Below, in pieces: positions 44,065 through 52,052 of a stretch of DNA of 64,000 bases (position 1 is the stretch's first letter; every line of letters begins with the position of its first letter). The notes under the pieces are model-generated. The model was given only the letters and a program-made list of their open reading frames with translations. It searched no databases and was not told where the DNA came from. The translations under genes and the position numbers were made by a program. Source of the DNA: Ralstonia sp. UNC404CL21Col (GTDB taxonomy: Bacteria; Pseudomonadota; Gammaproteobacteria; Burkholderiales; Burkholderiaceae); NCBI RefSeq assembly GCF_000620465.1, contig NZ_JIBE01000004.1:1178001-1242000 (forward strand). The letters are read 5' to 3'.

Positions 44065-45351
44065 ATGGAAGTGGACTTCCTTCTGGCCAAGCGCTGGATC
44101 TCCGACTTCGTCTTCTACTACCCGTTCTTCATGTCGTATTTCTGGATGATCGGCGGGCTGCTGCACTACTTCCTGCTCGAACGGGGAACGGAGCACGTGC
44201 GGCACCCGCTGGCACTGCTAGGGGTGAAGAGCTACCCCAAGGTGTCGATCATCGTCCCTTGCTACAACGAAGAGGCGAACGTGCGGGAGGTGATCAGCCA
44301 CCTCGCGCGCATGCGGTATCCGAACTACGACATCATCGCCGTGAATGACGGCAGCTCCGACCGCACCGGCGAGCGGCTGAACGAACTGGCTGCGGAGTAT
44401 CCCCAGCTGGTGGTGATTCACCAGTCGTCCAACCAGGGCAAGGCGATCGGCCTCACCACCGCTGCACAGGTGACCGATGCCGAGTACCTGATGTGCATCG
44501 ACGGCGATTCGATTCTCGACGTGGATGCGATTGCCTGGATGATCCGCCACCTGATGGAGAACCCGACCATCGGTGCGGTGACCGGCAACCCGCGCATCCG
44601 CACGCGTTCGACGTTGCTGGGGCGCATGCAGGTGGGCGAGTTCTCGTCGATCGTGGGGCTCATCAAGCGGACGCAACAGATTTATGGGCGGCTGCTGACG
44701 GTGTCGGGCGTGGTCGTGATGTTCCGCAAGCACGCCATCGAGGATGTCGGCTACTGGAGCAACGACATGCTCACCGAGGACATCGACATCAGCTGGAAGC
44801 TGCAGGTGGGCGGCTGGATGATCCGCTACGAGCCGCGCGCGCTGTCGTGGATCCTGATGCCCGAGACCTTCCGCGGCCTGTACAAGCAGCGCCTGCGCTG
44901 GGCCAAGGGCGGCATTCAGGCGCTGATCAAATACGCGCCGGCGATGGCGAGCCTGCGGCAGTCGATGATGTGGCCGATCTTCTTCGAGTACGCCCTCTCG
45001 GTCGTGTGGGCGTACAACATGCTCATCGTCATCACGTGGTCGATGGTCAGCTTCTTCGTCGACTTGCCCCCCGAGTGGCGCATGGAAGCGCTGCCACGGT
45101 GGCACGGCACGCTGCTGTTCATCACGTGCGTGCTGCAGTTGTTGATCGGCTGCTTCATCGACCGCCGCTACGACGACAACATCCTGCGCTACTTCATCGA
45201 CACGGTCTGGTATCCGGTTGCGTTCTGGATCCTGAACCTCGTCACCACGGTGGTCGGCTTTCCGGCCGTCGCCTTCCAGCGTACGCGTGCCCGTGCCCGC
45301 TGGACCAGCCCTGACCGGGGCATCCAACAACAACAGGGGAATTCGCCATGA
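44065..45351 (+). CDS. pgaC: PgaC: PNAG synthase, family 2 glycosyltransferase
   Basis: 428 residues. Membrane helices flank a cytoplasmic GT2 domain with IIVPCYNEE, the DxD in CIDGDSILD, TEDIDISWKL and the processive-synthase motif QRLRW. It polymerises UDP-GlcNAc into poly-beta-1,6-GlcNAc together with PgaD. GGGAGG precedes the ATG at 44065, and there is one base after the pgaB stop. In other bacteria c-di-GMP activates the PgaCD complex. Confidence 0.93.
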   Translation: MEVDFLLAKRWISDFVFYYPFFMSYFWMIGGLLHYFLLERGTEHVRHPLALLGVKSYPKVSIIVPCYNEEANVREVISHLARMRYPNYDIIAVNDGSSDRTGERLNELAAEYPQLVVIHQSSNQGKAIGLTTAAQVTDAEYLMCIDGDSILDVDAIAWMIRHLMENPTIGAVTGNPRIRTRSTLLGRMQVGEFSSIVGLIKRTQQIYGRLLTVSGVVVMFRKHAIEDVGYWSNDMLTEDIDISWKLQVGGWMIRYEPRALSWILMPETFRGLYKQRLRWAKGGIQALIKYAPAMASLRQSMMWPIFFEYALSVVWAYNMLIVITWSMVSFFVDLPPEWRMEALPRWHGTLLFITCVLQLLIGCFIDRRYDDNILRYFIDTVWYPVAFWILNLVTTVVGFPAVAFQRTRARARWTSPDRGIQQQQGNSP

Positions 45352-46358
45352 CCATGCTCGTCATTGATGTTTCGCGAAACTCGATCCGACAGTCGTTCTC
45401 GGACAAGGGTGTCGTCGGTACCTTGCACCACGTACTGTGGTTCCGCATCTTCCGCCCAGTGCTCGTGATCTCGATCTGGGGCTTGCTGGGCCTGTATGTG
45501 GGCTACTCCATCAGCAGCGTGGGCCCGAGCGGCCTGCCGTTCGAGCAACTGCGCATGTACGGCAACATCATCGCGGGCATGGGCGGCGTGCTCGTAGTGT
45601 GGATGATCCTGTCGCGCATGGACCGTGCGATCCGCCGCAAGATCGCGCGTGCGCCGGTAGCGCGGCCAGTCTCCGGTGGTGCCTCGGCGCGCGCCTCGCG
45701 TGGGACGCCGCATGCGCGGCAGCCTGCGTGGCAACGTCCGCGCAACACGCGCCTGCTGGTGGTCGACCACGACGATGATGGCGACATCACGCACGTGCGC
45801 TCGTGGCAGGAATGGGCAGGCCGCCCGGCACCGGCCGGCACCGCCACGCCGCCCACGCCGTTCACCCGCAGCCCGGAATACGACCCGGAAGAGCCGGTGC
45901 TCGGCTCCCGCCCGGTCGGCGAGGCGATCGTGCTCGAGAACCTCGATCGCGAAGAGCCGTCGCTGGCAGGTTCGGACGCACCTGCCCAGCCGCCGCGTGA
46001 CATCGCGAAGGCCGTGGATGCGATCACGGCGGATGCAGCGGGCTTCCATCGCTTCGGCTATCGCGGCCGTCTGGGCCGCAGCGATTGGGTCGAGCCGACT
46101 GCAAGTGAATCATCGGGCGCGCAGACGTATGCGATGCGCCCTGGCATGGCCCGCCACTATGGCAGCGTGACGGCCGTCGTGCATGGCCGTGCTGCAGTGC
46201 AGGCGGCGGACCGGGCGACGGAACACCACCGCACGTTGCATGCATTTGGTGCGCATGCACAAGTGGAGGACCCGTACGCGCGACTGCAACGCGTCGAGAA
46301 AATCGACCCGCTGCACGGCTTCGGCCGCCGCGCCAACATCGTCGCCAACGACGCGTAA
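45348..46358 (+). CDS. pgaD: PgaD-like subunit with long C-terminal extension
   Basis: 336 residues, more than double E. coli PgaD (137). Residues about 30-90 form the PgaD core with two membrane helices (VLWFRIFRPVLVISIWGLLGLYVGY and NIIAGMGGVLVVWMIL). The remaining 240 residues are polar, Arg/Ala/Pro-rich and probably disordered, and I recognised no domain in them. The ATG overlaps the pgaC stop (ATGA). PgaD stabilises and with PgaC senses c-di-GMP. What the extension does is unknown. Confidence 0.85.
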   Translation: MTMLVIDVSRNSIRQSFSDKGVVGTLHHVLWFRIFRPVLVISIWGLLGLYVGYSISSVGPSGLPFEQLRMYGNIIAGMGGVLVVWMILSRMDRAIRRKIARAPVARPVSGGASARASRGTPHARQPAWQRPRNTRLLVVDHDDDGDITHVRSWQEWAGRPAPAGTATPPTPFTRSPEYDPEEPVLGSRPVGEAIVLENLDREEPSLAGSDAPAQPPRDIAKAVDAITADAAGFHRFGYRGRLGRSDWVEPTASESSGAQTYAMRPGMARHYGSVTAVVHGRAAVQAADRATEHHRTLHAFGAHAQVEDPYARLQRVEKIDPLHGFGRRANIVANDA

Positions 46359-46381
46359 GGTCGACTTCGAGCGCAGTCCCA

Positions 46382-46413
46382 GGCGCCCCGGTGACGCGAG
46401 TCACCGGGGCGCC
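46382..46413 (+). terminator. Strong Rho-independent terminator after pgaABCD
   Basis: A 14-bp perfect stem (GGCGCCCCGGTGAC with GTCACCGGGGCGCC) and a GCGA loop are followed by TTCTTTT, 23 bases after the pgaD stop. It cleanly ends the operon. Confidence 0.93.
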
Positions 46414-46662
46414 TTCTTTTGCGCAATTGACTTAGCGCAAACGGACGAGGGCGGACTTTTCTGCAATGCGCAATCGTTGCCGCCCGTGCGCTGTACCGCA
46501 CGGCAAACGGTTGGCGCGGGGGCCTTGGCGATGGGGCGGGCGATGCCGACGGAAGAAACGCTCCATTGCCCTCTTGAATGCCGCTGCGCGGGTGCCTATG
46601 CTGGCTTCTCCTGCAAGCCCAGTTGCTCTCTCCCGGTGTTCTCGGCGGCTCTTGCAGTGCTC

Positions 46663-46968
46663 ATGGTGTCAGTAAAAACCAAGCCCACCCCCGTCACGGA
46701 TTGCGTGCCGTGGCCCACAGACAAGCTGGAGCCGACTGTGCTGAGTCCCCATGAATTTGCCGTCCTGCTTCTCGTCAACGACGGTGCCGAATCCGACGAC
46801 CTCGACCGCGCCGATGTCGAAGCGCTCATCGAACGACAGCTCGTGACGCTGGAGCGCCGTGGCCCAGATCACTGCTATGCCCGGGTGACCCTCCAGGGTT
46901 ACGTTCTGCTCAAGGCATCCGGACACGTTCGCAACGGCGGCCGCCGCGCGGTGGCCGTGTCCCACTAG
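46663..46968 (+). CDS. Hypothetical protein, possible winged-helix type
   Basis: 101 residues from the ATG at 46663. The segment SPHEFAVLLLVNDGAESDDLDRADVEALIERQLVTLERRG, then CYARVTLQGYVLLKA, has the helix/strand pattern of small winged-helix or MarR-like domains. The frame is open further upstream, but that part lacks character. No family was recognised, and no promoter or partner is evident. Confidence 0.55.
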   Translation: MVSVKTKPTPVTDCVPWPTDKLEPTVLSPHEFAVLLLVNDGAESDDLDRADVEALIERQLVTLERRGPDHCYARVTLQGYVLLKASGHVRNGGRRAVAVSH

Positions 46969-47205
46969 ACGATCCTTCCTCATCGCAGTGCACGCGGTCG
47001 CTGCCTGGGCGTGAGTCCGGGCGTCCGCGTGGCGTGAGCGCGATCGATACAAACAGAAACACACTGCTCGTGGCGCAGGCGCGGCGTATGCGCCCTTGCG
47101 CGCGCCCAGGGGACGGCTTCTTGCTGAATTGCAGATGCCCATCCGCGCTTCGACGCATCCGCGTCAGCGGGTAGGCATGCACGACAACTCAAGAGGAGCC
47201 ACCCC

Positions 47206-47490
47206 ATGAAGAAGAAACACACCCTGCTTGCGGCGCTGTTTGCGCTGACCGGTACCGTTGCGCTTGCGCAGCCCATGCCGCCGCCGCATCCCGAAGATCA
47301 CGACCGCGATCACGACCACGAACGTGCGGAACGCATGGAACGCGAGCGACACATGGAGCGCCGCGAGGAGCACCGAGAACTCCGTGCCGAGCACCGCGAC
47401 ATCAAGCGTGACCGTGAAGCCCTGCGGCACCGCGAACACGAGGCACGCGAGCGCGCACATGAAGTCCATGAAGACATGGAACATCGCTGA
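47206..47490 (+). CDS. Exported small His/Glu/Arg-rich protein
   Basis: 94 residues. A clean Sec signal (MKKKHTLLAALFALTGTVALA) is followed by an extremely charged mature part built of His, Glu, Asp and Arg, for example DHDRDHDHERAERMERERH, predicted to be one long helix. AGGAGCCACC precedes the ATG. The composition suggests metal binding or a periplasmic chaperone-like role, but this is guesswork. Nothing in the neighbourhood clarifies it. Confidence 0.65.
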   Translation: MKKKHTLLAALFALTGTVALAQPMPPPHPEDHDRDHDHERAERMERERHMERREEHRELRAEHRDIKRDREALRHREHEARERAHEVHEDMEHR

Positions 47491-47595
47491 TACAGCGTGA
47501 CCAACCGGACGCCCGAGCGCGAATACGGCAACGCCGGCGCGTCGGGCGTCATTCTGATGCGGATTTTCTGGCGCCGCCTGCGATCCGGCCAGCCG

Positions 47596-47790
47596 TCAGC
47601 CTCCGCCAATCCCCTGAATGATCTTGCCGCTGCCCTCGCACGACGGGCATGGGCTGCCGTCGTCGCGCTGGCCCGTTCCGTTGCACTCTGGGCAGACGGC
47701 TTCGCCGCTGCCGGGCGCGCCAGGTGCTGCTTCGTCACCGGGCGCGGCCGGTGCGGGCGGCGTGCCGGGGATGGGGTTTTCATTGTTCAC
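47596..47790 (-). CDS. DnaJ-type zinc-finger mini-protein
   Basis: 64 residues. Two CxxCxGxG motifs (CPECNGTG and CPSCEGSG), spaced as in one zinc centre of the DnaJ cysteine-rich domain, follow a Pro/Ala/Gly-rich N-terminus, with a short GKIIQGIGGG tail. It has no J domain. It could bind zinc and unfolded protein, or interact with RNA polymerase or ribosomes as other small zinc-finger proteins do. Confidence is in the motif, not the function. Confidence 0.65.
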   Translation of the reverse strand: MNNENPIPGTPPAPAAPGDEAAPGAPGSGEAVCPECNGTGQRDDGSPCPSCEGSGKIIQGIGGG

Positions 47791-47935
47791 GTGGCCTCCT
47801 GTCTGGCGGGTGTGTGAGGACGCGGGCGCAGAAATCGTGCCGCTCTCAAACCCTTCGCGAACGGGAATCGCCCTTGCTTGATGCAGCGTTCAGGCGGGCC
47901 GGTGTTCGGCCTGCTCCCCGATCAAGGAGCCGCTC

Positions 47936-48958
47936 GTGGCAGACGACGATTTCTTCAAGGCGCGCCGCAAGGTCATGCAAGGCGCGACCGCAGCACTTGC
48001 AGCGGCGGTGACAACGCCGGCACTGGCGCAATCCCAATCGCAACCCGCCGCCGCAGCCGGCGCTGCATCCGCGAAGAGCGGCGTGCAGGACCCGCGCCCG
48101 CTGTACCCCCATCCCCCGTTTCCGGTGCAGTCGCAGCCGTGGCCGGGGCTGGCTGCGCGCATGACGCCGCGGCCCGATCACGGAGAACGCAGCTACCGGG
48201 GCAATGGGCGCCTTACGGGGCGACGGGCGCTCATCACGGGCGGCGATTCGGGCATCGGCCGCGCGGCGGCCATCGCTTTTGCGCGCGAGGGGGCGGACGT
48301 GGCCATCAACTATCTGCCGCAGGAAGAGGAAGACGCACGCGAAGTGGTGGAGCTGATTCGCGCGGCGGGGCGCAAGGCCGTGGCGTTGCCGGGCGACATC
48401 CGCGACGAAGCGTTCTGCAAGTCGCTGGTCGACAAGGCGGTCAGCGCACTGGGCGGCTTGGACATCCTCGTCAACAACGCGGGGCGGCAGCAGAGCCACG
48501 ATTCCATCCTCGACATCACGACGGATGCATTCGACTGGACGCTCAAGACGAACGTCTACGCGCTGTTCTGGATCACCAAAGCGGCAATCCCGCACATGCC
48601 GGCCGGCGCGGCCATCATCAATACGGCGTCGGTCAACGCATACGATCCTTCGGAAAACCTGCTCGACTATGCGTGCACCAAGGCCGCGATCGCCAACTTT
48701 ACAAAGGGGCTGGCCAAGCAGATGGCCAAGCGCGGCATTCGCGTCAACGCCGTGGCGCCGGGCCCCTTCTGGACGCCCCTGCAAGTGAGCGGCGGACAGA
48801 CGGAGGCCAACCTCAAGGAGTTCGGCGCGAAAACGCCCATGGGCCGCCCGGGCCAGCCGGCGGAAATCGCCACCGTCTATGTGCAGCTGGCCAGCAGCGA
48901 GTCCAGCTATGTGACCGGTCAGGTCTACGGCGCCTCCGGCGGCAGCGGCCAGCCCTGA
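47936..48958 (+). CDS. SDR-family oxidoreductase with Tat-like N-terminus (YghA-like)
   Basis: 340 residues starting at GTG 47936 with AGGAGC upstream. The first 35 residues ([25 protein letters not shown]) look like a twin-arginine export signal, followed by a proline-rich linker typical of YghA/YhdF-type SDRs. The catalytic domain has TGGDSGIG for NAD(P), NNAG, the Ser of NTASVNA and the YxxxK motif YACTK. Members reduce aldehydes or alcohols and are often stress-induced. Whether it is really exported with its cofactor, or the N-terminus is a relic, is open. Confidence 0.82.
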   Translation: MADDDFFKARRKVMQGATAALAAAVTTPALAQSQSQPAAAAGAASAKSGVQDPRPLYPHPPFPVQSQPWPGLAARMTPRPDHGERSYRGNGRLTGRRALITGGDSGIGRAAAIAFAREGADVAINYLPQEEEDAREVVELIRAAGRKAVALPGDIRDEAFCKSLVDKAVSALGGLDILVNNAGRQQSHDSILDITTDAFDWTLKTNVYALFWITKAAIPHMPAGAAIINTASVNAYDPSENLLDYACTKAAIANFTKGLAKQMAKRGIRVNAVAPGPFWTPLQVSGGQTEANLKEFGAKTPMGRPGQPAEIATVYVQLASSESSYVTGQVYGASGGSGQP

Positions 48959-48976
48959 GCGCTTGCCCGCCGACGG

Positions 48977-49357
48977 TCAAGGGTGCGTTGCCGGAATGTT
49001 GGGCGGGCTGGCCGGCGGACGCTCGCGCCCCTGCGGGCTGCCGCCGGTGGATTGGTCCTTGACCACGTTGCCGTTCTTGTCCTGATGCGACGTGGAACCC
49101 GTGCGCGGTACGTATTCGCCGGAAGGGTTGGCGCTGTCGTTGCGGGTGCGGTTGCGCGTGGCATCGCGGCCCGTGGGGCTGTCGGTCCGGCTCGTGGTGC
49201 CGGTGGCGGTGGTGCTGTCTGGGCGGGCTGCGGGTGCGTTGTCGCTGCTGGCGGATTGGCCGCCCGTGGCTTGGGCGAACACCGCGCCGCTGGCGAGTGA
49301 TACGAACATGGCTGCCGCCGCGCACAGCGCACGTGCCGGATAGGTAGTGCGATTCAT
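48977..49357 (-). CDS. Exported low-complexity protein
   Basis: 126 residues. A signal peptide (MNRTTYPARALCAAAAMFVSLASGAVFA) precedes a mature part rich in Ser, Thr, Gly, Asn and Pro with no recognised domain. CGAGAGGACGACG lies before the ATG at 49357. It converges with the SDR gene, 18 bases apart. Function is unknown. Confidence 0.6.
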   Translation of the reverse strand: MNRTTYPARALCAAAAMFVSLASGAVFAQATGGQSASSDNAPAARPDSTTATGTTSRTDSPTGRDATRNRTRNDSANPSGEYVPRTGSTSHQDKNGNVVKDQSTGGSPQGRERPPASPPNIPATHP

Positions 49358-49418
49358 CGTCGTCCTCTCGTGAAGTGTCAATGTCGGTTCCACCGACGCA
49401 ACTCACGCGCCCGTGCTG

Positions 49419-50051
49419 CTATTTGCCTGCGGCAAGCCGCCGTGCGTGTTTGAGTGCGGTCACGATGTCGAGATAGGCGTGTTCCCGTGCGGCGGGGTCC
49501 GGGGCGCGGAGTGCGTAAGACGGATGCCATGTCGCGAGCACCATACGGCCGTCATGGCGGACGGGCTTGTTGAAGTGGTCTTGCAGGCGCGCATGTGCAT
49601 CGTCGAGCAGCGCCTTCAACGCGGTCGCACCCAGCGCGACGACCACGGCCGGCGCTTCCTGCTGCAGTTCGCGCTCGAGCCAGTACATGCAGGCCTGCAC
49701 CTCCCGCTGGCCCGGCGTCTTGTGCAGGCGCCGCTTGCCGCGCAACTCCCATTTGAAGTGCTTGACCGCGTTGGTGATGAAGACGTCGTCGCGCGGGATG
49801 CCGGCGTCTTCCAGTGCGCGGTCGAGCAGCTTGCCGGCGGGGCCCACAAACGGTTTGCCCGCCAGGTCTTCGCCGTCGCCCGGCTGCTCGCCGACGAGCA
49901 TGATGCGCGCCCGTCGCTTGCCTTCACCGGGTACGGCTTGCGTGGCGTGGCGCCAGAGGTCGCACCGCCGGCACGCGTCGAGCGACGCCGGCTGCTGGGT
50001 CGGGTCGGTGTCGTCTTCTTCGGGAGGAGGGGAGGCGGGCGGCTTTTTCAT
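49419..50051 (-). CDS. udgX: UdgX-type uracil-DNA glycosylase family protein
   Basis: 210 residues from the ATG at 50051, the usual UdgX length. The active-site motif GEQPGDGEDLAGKPFVGPAG matches family 4/UdgX, and the UdgX-specific loop is GKRRLHKTP (residues 105-113), with H110 at the place where Mycobacterium smegmatis UdgX forms a covalent bond to uracil-derived sugar. C27, C30 and C121, with H98 in VKHFKW, are the likely iron-sulfur ligands. The second motif is WHPSYALR. It binds uracil in DNA irreversibly in known members. No good Shine-Dalgarno is seen, so an upstream start is possible. Confidence 0.85.
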   Translation of the reverse strand: MKKPPASPPPEEDDTDPTQQPASLDACRRCDLWRHATQAVPGEGKRRARIMLVGEQPGDGEDLAGKPFVGPAGKLLDRALEDAGIPRDDVFITNAVKHFKWELRGKRRLHKTPGQREVQACMYWLERELQQEAPAVVVALGATALKALLDDAHARLQDHFNKPVRHDGRMVLATWHPSYALRAPDPAAREHAYLDIVTALKHARRLAAGK

Positions 50052-50178
50052 GGGCAGATCCGGCTGCGCAAGCTGCAGCAACGTCGATGCCACCACTCGT
50101 GCCACTGCCGCTGGAACGCCGGTTGCGTGGGCAGTCGGCCTGCCAGACATGTCGCGCAATCTTTGCTGGAGCCGGCCC

Positions 50179-50754
50179 ATGCATGAGCCATTTGAGTCGT
50201 ACCTGATGTACTTCCTGATTCCGCTATGGGTGGCGGCCGGGGTGGCCGACTGGTGCTGCCATCGCGCCACGCGCATTGAAAGAACCTCCGGCGCCAAGGA
50301 GTCGATGCTGCACCTGCTGATGCTTGCCGAAATGGGCGTGCCGGTGCTTGCAGCGTTGTTCCTGCGGATCAACGCGCTGGTGCTCGCGGCGATGGCCGTC
50401 GCCTATGTCGTGCATCAGGCGACCGCCATGTGGGACGTCAGCTTTGCCGTGGCCCATCGCACCGTGAAGCCATTCGAGCAGCACGTGCACAGCTTCCTGG
50501 AGATGATCCCGCTGATGGCGTTGTCCGTTGTCGCGCTGCTGCACTGGGACGAGGTGCTCGGCCTGTTCGGTATGGGGTCTGCGTCGCCCGATTTTTCGCT
50601 GCGCTGGAAAGATCCGCCGCTGCCGTGGGGCTATGTCGCGACCGTCTTGCTGGTTTTCGTGGTGCTGGAGCTGCTGCCGTATGCGGAGGAGCTGGTGCGT
50701 TGCCTGCGGCAACGGCGCGCTCCGCCTCTGGTTGCCGGGCAGCGGCGCGTTTAA
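50179..50754 (+). CDS. Hypothetical four- to five-helix membrane protein
   Basis: 191 residues. The hydrophobic segments are YLMYFLIPLWVAAGVADWCC, LMLAEMGVPVLAALFLRINALVLAAMAVAYVV, MIPLMALSVVALLHW and GYVATVLLVFVVLELLPYAEEL. Conserved-looking His residues lie in ADWCCHR, VHQATAMWD and VAHRTVKPFEQHVHSF, which could be a metal or haem site. It precedes the PSD-like gene by 11 bases on the same strand, so they likely form an operon. No family name was recognised. Confidence 0.7.
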   Translation: MHEPFESYLMYFLIPLWVAAGVADWCCHRATRIERTSGAKESMLHLLMLAEMGVPVLAALFLRINALVLAAMAVAYVVHQATAMWDVSFAVAHRTVKPFEQHVHSFLEMIPLMALSVVALLHWDEVLGLFGMGSASPDFSLRWKDPPLPWGYVATVLLVFVVLELLPYAEELVRCLRQRRAPPLVAGQRRV

Positions 50755-50765
50755 GGAGAAAATTT

Positions 50766-52016
50766 TTGGAAGCTGCATCGAATGTTCCGCTGGACCGGCG
50801 CCGCCGGCTGGGCAACTGGCTGCCCGAAGGCGAAGCGCAGTTGGCCGCATTTCGCACCGAACTGGTCGCGCAAGCGCTGTCACGCCCGTCGAAGACGCCC
50901 TTGGTGGCGGCTGTGCGCGTGCTCGCCAACCTGATCGATAGCGAGCCCGTATTGCGCATGCACCTTGCACGCGCCATCGACGAAGCGCGGGACAGGGGAT
51001 ACGAACTTGGCTACAAGGACAGCACGGAACTGCTGCTCGCCATCGACCACATCGTCACGTGCGCACCGCGCTTCAGCGAAAAGACGCTGGTGATCTGTCC
51101 GCTCAACGCGCTGCTCGACTGGCCGATGTGCATGCCTTCCGGCTACGCGCTGTTCCGTGATCGGCGCATCAACGATGCGTTGAAGGCGGTGCTCAATGGC
51201 TGGAGCGTCTTTCTCAGCGGCCCGCATTCGCGGGCCTACCTGAACACCAACGAGCCGGACGGCTGGTTCAGCGCCGAAGCGACGCGCCGCGTCGGCATGG
51301 ATCAGTTTCTGTGCGATCCATCCCTGCCGTATTGGGGCTTTACCTCGTGGAACGACTTCTTCACGCGCCGCTTTCGTGCCGGCATGCGGCCGGTCTCAGG
51401 CGAAGACGACAACAAGATCATCGTCAGCGCGTGCGAGGCCGCACCCTACAACATCAGCCATGACGCACGCTATGAAGACGCCTTCTGGATCAAGGCACAG
51501 CCGTATTCATTGCGTGACATCTTCGGGTCCAGCAAGGCGCATCTGGCAGAGCGGTTTGCCGGCGGCAGCGTGTACCAGGCGTTCCTGAGCGCTTACAACT
51601 ACCACCGCTGGCATGCGCCCGTTGCGGGCACCCTCGTCGACACCTATTACGTGGAGGGTACGTACTACTCCTGTGTGGAATCGGAAGGCACCGACCCGGA
51701 AGGGCTGAACGATTCGCAAGGCTACAGCGCCGCCGTGGCCGCGCGCGCGATCATCACCATCGCGTGCGACGACCCGGCGATCGGTACCGTGGGCTGCGTC
51801 TTTATCGGCATGGCGGAGGTGTCGTCGTGCATGATGGGCGTCACGCCCGGCCAGCATGTCTGCAAGGGCGAGGAGCTGGGCTTCTTCCAGTACGGCGGGT
51901 CGACGTACTGCCTGTTCTTCGAACCCGGCGTGATGGATACATTCTTCGTGCAGCCGCCGTTTTCACACGACACGCCGCCCGTGCGCGTCAATGCCGCGCT
52001 GGCGCGTGCCCGGTAG
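50766..52016 (+). CDS. Phosphatidylserine-decarboxylase-family protein with PSDC-type N-terminus
   Basis: 416 residues from a TTG start (50766) preceded by AAGGAGAA. The N-terminal 150 residues resemble the PSD-associated (PSDC) domain. The C-terminal PSD domain has the active-site His segment YNYHRWHAPVAGTL and the self-cleavage region FFQYGGSTYC with S379. Canonical PSD has LGST; GGST is found in relatives acting on amino acids. The S would become the pyruvoyl group after autocleavage. This could decarboxylate a phospholipid or a free amino acid. It is paired with a membrane protein just upstream. A housekeeping Psd is expected elsewhere. Confidence 0.75.
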   Translation: MEAASNVPLDRRRRLGNWLPEGEAQLAAFRTELVAQALSRPSKTPLVAAVRVLANLIDSEPVLRMHLARAIDEARDRGYELGYKDSTELLLAIDHIVTCAPRFSEKTLVICPLNALLDWPMCMPSGYALFRDRRINDALKAVLNGWSVFLSGPHSRAYLNTNEPDGWFSAEATRRVGMDQFLCDPSLPYWGFTSWNDFFTRRFRAGMRPVSGEDDNKIIVSACEAAPYNISHDARYEDAFWIKAQPYSLRDIFGSSKAHLAERFAGGSVYQAFLSAYNYHRWHAPVAGTLVDTYYVEGTYYSCVESEGTDPEGLNDSQGYSAAVAARAIITIACDDPAIGTVGCVFIGMAEVSSCMMGVTPGQHVCKGEELGFFQYGGSTYCLFFEPGVMDTFFVQPPFSHDTPPVRVNAALARAR

Positions 52017-52052
52017 CGCCAGCAGCGTCCGCAGCGTCCGGGAGTGGCCCTA

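Noticed and set aside
41889-44090. Long open frame antisense to pgaB
   Set aside because: Same composition effect. The plus-strand product has CE4 and GH153 motifs, while the antisense one shows nothing.
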